Assembly: GCF_029211185.1 (NCBI RefSeq)
Contig: NZ_JARGDO010000015.1
Location: 1-64,000, forward strand
Length of the DNA stretch: 64,000 bases
Source of the DNA: Tessaracoccus caeni
Lineage (GTDB): Bacteria > Actinomycetota > Actinomycetes > Propionibacteriales > Propionibacteriaceae
Direction of reading: 5' to 3'
The position numbers and the translations under genes are program-made. The notes below the pieces were generated by a model. It saw only the letters and a program-made list of their open reading frames with translations, was not told where the DNA came from and ran no database searches. Below are positions 61,223 through 64,000 of the stretch, one piece after another; the first letter of the stretch is position 1, and each line of letters starts with the position of its first letter.

Positions 61223-63583
61223 ATGCGCGGAGATCTGCCACCCACGAGACATGAGGTGCCGCACGACGACGCTACCCCCACGCAGGCCTTTGACGCGGTC
61301 GATGCCGCTGCTACCCGCGTGGTCAGCACTCCCGATGCCGCTGTTACCCGCGTCGTCGAGTCCCTCTCCGACGATGTCACCCGTGTGATCGGCACCCCGG
61401 ACACAGCGGTCACTCGCGTGGTGAGCGGTCCCGACGCCGCGACGACCCCCGTGATCGGCGTCCGCGACGCCGCGGAGACCCGCGTGGTGGCTCGCGACGC
61501 GGCAGGCACACAGCCCCTAGGCCCCGACGACGCTGCACCCACCATGCACGTCGACCCTGCCATTTACGGCAAGAGCCCCCACGGCAACCGACTCGGCCCG
61601 CAGCTGCGGCGCCTGCCCGCAGAACTCGCCGCCCGGTACCGCTCCCTGCGCGACCTGCGCGGCGGCAGCCAGGCCGACGTGGTGGTGGCCGAGGAACGCA
61701 CCACCGGTCGCGAGGTGGTCATCAAGCTCTACCGCATGCCCGGCGACCCCTACGACGCAGCCACCCGCGCTCGGCTCGACCAGGCCGATCCGTCGTACGT
61801 GGTCACCGTGCTGGAGCGGGGCAGCTCTGATGGCTACGCCTGGGAGGTGCAGGAATACTGCCAGCACGGCACCCTGCTCGAGGCGCCAGAGCTGCTCCCG
61901 CTGCTCTCCGACGAGCGGTTCCACACCGTCGTGACGCAGTTGGGCGGCGCCCTCGTGCACCTGCACGGACTCTCGATCGTGCACCGCGACCTGAAGCCGG
62001 CCAACGTGCTGGTCCGCAGCACCGCTCCGCTCGACTTGGTTCTCACCGACTTCGGGCTGTCCACGGAGATGGCCATGTCGATGGATGTGGGCACCATCGC
62101 CGGCACCTTCCCGTACATGCCGCCCGAGGCGCACTACGGCGAGATCGGGCGCGCGGGCGATTGGTGGGCGCTGGGCGTCATCGCCTACACCTTGCTCTCC
62201 GGGCGGCACTTCCTGGCCGACTCGACGGGTCGTCTGCCCAACGACGCCAAGCTTCGGCACGCCATCGCGACCGGCGACTACGTGCTTGAGCGCGTCGGAA
62301 ACGATCGTCAATGGCTGCTGCTGCGCGGCCTGCTGACGCGCAACCGCAAGGCCCGATGGGGCAGCGCGCAGTTCCGGGAGTGGCTCGCCGGCGGGTCGCC
62401 GACGGTGGTTCCGGATGCACCGCCCGCCCCCGCCGCGCCGGCTCCCGAGCTTCCGCGTACCGTCGTCGCGGCGCCTCCCATGCCCCCGGCCACCAGGGTG
62501 ATGCCCCAGGTGCGCCACGCCCCGCAGCCCATCGTCTCGTCTCCCATGTCACCGCCTGCCGCGCCGGTGTCCGCGCCTCAGGCGCCGTCACCGTCACCGG
62601 AACAGGCTCAGCCCGAAGTGAACCCGGCAAAGATCCGGCGCCTGGTGCGGCGGGCCGCCGAGCGGGCGCAGCGTCAGCAGTGGCGGCAGTCCTTCGTGGG
62701 GCGCACGATCGGTCGATTCGTCTGGGCAGGCGCCTGGTGTCTCGCTGCGGGGTTGTTGATGATTGCCGCGACGATCCTCTCCGGTTCGCTCTCGGAGTTG
62801 CAGGCCAACGCCGGCGACGTTCCCGCGATGTTCGGTCGGTACGCCCCGGCGGCGCTGATCGCGGTGGGCGTCGCGACCCTCGCTGAGACGCTCTTCCTCC
62901 GCCGACAGTGGCCCAACCGGATGCTCGGGCTGACCGCTGCCGTGGTCGGCTTGCAGGGCAGCTTCTCCGACGACGGGGTGTTCCTGGGCCTGCCCACCGA
63001 AGTGCCGCTGTACTTCATCGGTGGCTGGACCTTCTCGTTGTTGATGGGGTGGTTGACGGCGCTTCTGGGTCAGACGCATCCCAACGGCGTGCCGCTGACC
63101 CGCTTCGACTCCAATCGCCAACGCTCGAGGCTGGCACGCTTCTTCCTGCCCCTAGCGCATCTGAGCGGCGCGGTGGCCGGCGGCATGGGTCTCGCGAGCT
63201 GGTTCTTCTCCGTGGTGCCCTTCCCCGGAGGCGCGGATGCGGTCATCGAACGCATCGGTGTGTTCACCTCCGCCAGCCGTTGGCTGGACCGCACGATCCC
63301 GCAGATCGACATCCTGGGGCTCGCCAACGACCCGATCCACCTGACGATGTTCGGCCTTCTCGCTTACCTGCTGATGCTGACGGCCAACGATCTGCAACGC
63401 TTGGCGCCGTCCCTCATCTGGGTGGGGATCGTGGGCTCGTTGCTCGCTGCGGTCATTATCGTGTTCGCCGTGCCGGCGCTGCTGCCGCTCGCCGTGGTGC
63501 CGTCTCTGATCGCCCTGATCACGATTCGCTGGACCGAGCGGTCCACCCCTCCGCCGCTGGCCGCACCCGGCTACATGGGCTGA
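61223..63583 (+). CDS. Serine/threonine protein kinase with Thr repeats and membrane domain
   Basis: A 786-aa protein. Residues 25-100 hold six imperfect 11-residue repeats with a TRVV or TPVI core. The kinase domain (about 135-400) has the Lys in EVVIKLYR, catalytic loop IVHRDLKPANV, DFGLS and APE-type MPPEA; the Gly loop is degenerate (LRGGSQADVV). A Pro/Ala-rich linker (about 400-490) is followed by at least six membrane segments (about 515-770). The ATG at 61223 was chosen after GAGGGCGGGG; GTG 61196 or TTG 61148 are alternatives. The membrane domain after the kinase is unusual, as most actinobacterial kinases have one helix and an external sensor. Confidence 0.87.
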   Translation: MRGDLPPTRHEVPHDDATPTQAFDAVDAAATRVVSTPDAAVTRVVESLSDDVTRVIGTPDTAVTRVVSGPDAATTPVIGVRDAAETRVVARDAAGTQPLGPDDAAPTMHVDPAIYGKSPHGNRLGPQLRRLPAELAARYRSLRDLRGGSQADVVVAEERTTGREVVIKLYRMPGDPYDAATRARLDQADPSYVVTVLERGSSDGYAWEVQEYCQHGTLLEAPELLPLLSDERFHTVVTQLGGALVHLHGLSIVHRDLKPANVLVRSTAPLDLVLTDFGLSTEMAMSMDVGTIAGTFPYMPPEAHYGEIGRAGDWWALGVIAYTLLSGRHFLADSTGRLPNDAKLRHAIATGDYVLERVGNDRQWLLLRGLLTRNRKARWGSAQFREWLAGGSPTVVPDAPPAPAAPAPELPRTVVAAPPMPPATRVMPQVRHAPQPIVSSPMSPPAAPVSAPQAPSPSPEQAQPEVNPAKIRRLVRRAAERAQRQQWRQSFVGRTIGRFVWAGAWCLAAGLLMIAATILSGSLSELQANAGDVPAMFGRYAPAALIAVGVATLAETLFLRRQWPNRMLGLTAAVVGLQGSFSDDGVFLGLPTEVPLYFIGGWTFSLLMGWLTALLGQTHPNGVPLTRFDSNRQRSRLARFFLPLAHLSGAVAGGMGLASWFFSVVPFPGGADAVIERIGVFTSASRWLDRTIPQIDILGLANDPIHLTMFGLLAYLLMLTANDLQRLAPSLIWVGIVGSLLAAVIIVFAVPALLPLAVVPSLIALITIRWTERSTPPPLAAPGYMG

Positions 63584-63598
63584 TCCCGAACATAAAAC

Positions 63599-63660
63599 TG
63601 GCTGAGCGACCCCTATCTGTGCAATAGGTACAGATAGGGGTCGCTCAGCCACTTTTATTT
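63599..63660 (+). terminator. Bidirectional terminator, 22-bp stem
   Basis: 63599-63620 and 63630-63651 are perfectly complementary over 22 bases (start TGGCTGAGCGACCCC), with a 9-base loop, followed by CTTTTATTT. On the other strand AGTTTTATGTT follows, so it may serve both convergent genes. Confidence 0.9.
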
Positions 63661-63739
63661 CTGCAAGTCAGCGGTCTTGGAAGGCGACGATGCGTTCGAT
63701 GGCCTGTCCCGAGGCTATCGCTCGGGGTGTCGCCCCGGG

Positions 63740-64000
63740 CTATCCACCCCCTCCATCGCCGCCACCGCCACCGCCGTCAAAGCCACCACCGCCGTCGCCT
63801 CCGAAGCCGCCGTCCGATCCGCCGAAGCCGTCGATCGACCCCACATCGAGCGCGTCGCCGAGGTCGATCGGACCACCGCCGTCGACATCCCCGAAGGAGG
63901 AGACATCGGCCAGATCGATCCCGGAACCGTCTATGCCCCAGCCGTCGATGTTCAGCCAGGGCACGGCGAAGCCGCCCGTGTATCCGTCCGTCTGAGCCTG
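63740..64000 (-). CDS. C-terminus of a Gly-rich protein (partial)
   Basis: The last 86 residues of a minus-strand gene that continues beyond the window. It reads TDGYTGGFAVPWLNIDGWG, then a run of Gly and Asp ending in FDGGGGGGDGGGG. Such tails are common on actinobacterial membrane proteins such as YgcG/TPM-type or DUF2207 proteins. Identity cannot be set from this fragment. Confidence 0.7.
   Translation of the reverse strand, partial: QAQTDGYTGGFAVPWLNIDGWGIDGSGIDLADVSSFGDVDGGGPIDLGDALDVGSIDGFGGSDGGFGGDGGGGFDGGGGGGDGGGG

Overview
The window is high-GC actinobacterial DNA. SenX3/RegX3/PhoU, CarD beside an LpqE-like lipoprotein, the cysS-rlmB and ispF-ispD pairs and a trehalose-free but PTS-rich metabolism suggest a member of the Propionibacteriales, probably Propionibacteriaceae. 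The species cannot be read from the sequence. In mycobacteria rlmB, cysS, ispF, ispD, carD and lpqE are contiguous; here that block is opened by inserted metabolic and mobile modules.

Left accessory region (about 1-18.5 kb). A FrnE/DsbA-type thiol oxidoreductase diverges from a promoter that drives what reads as a Y RNA with a tRNA-like domain, directly upstream of its partner Rsr (Ro60/TROVE) and a small helix-turn-helix protein. Then comes a tightly coupled three-gene operon: a dual subtilisin/trypsin protease, a trypsin-like protease with an alpha-helical N-terminal adaptor-like region, and a STAND-type NTPase. This looks like a protease-based conflict or immunity system. A convergent membrane protein follows, then an AlbA_2/winged-helix regulator flanked by near-identical 27-bp repeats, a decaying siderophore locus with in-frame deletions, and a DUF4143 ATPase preceded by 22-bp tandem repeats.

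Core region (18.5-28.3 kb): cysS, rlmB, an FGGY kinase, glyA, two envelope proteins separated by a 162-bp MITE, ispF and ispD.

Polyol region (28.3-35.6 kb): a SorC regulator and a minus-strand operon with a TIM-like isomerase, class II aldolase, YjbQ, glucitol-type PTS (srlA, srlE, srlB), GutM and a SAF-domain dehydrogenase. It looks like a complete PTS-based pathway for an unidentified sugar alcohol.

Second core region (36-41.7 kb): carD, an LpqE-like lipoprotein, regX3-senX3 divergent from phoU across a PHO box, a CE4 polysaccharide deacetylase and gpmA. Then a DeoR-controlled galactitol-type operon (41.9-48.5 kb: IIA, IIB, IIC, dehydrogenase, GatZ-type and GatY-type aldolase subunits) ends in an IS5-family insertion at the last stop codon.

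Right accessory region (49.5-57.7 kb): broken genes with in-frame stops, a HEXXXH (DUF1704) protein, a likely TIR-based defence operon (HTH/beta protein, ThsB-like TIR, RipA/SLATT-like membrane protein), the Ada-AlkA and Ogt alkylation-repair pair, a second DUF4143 ATPase and a second copy of a 165-bp MITE. The right end holds an ACT-domain protein, a response regulator with a histidine kinase lacking its ATPase domain, a membrane-anchored alpha/beta hydrolase, a Ser/Thr kinase with 11-residue threonine repeats, and the Gly-rich C-terminus of a protein that continues beyond the window.
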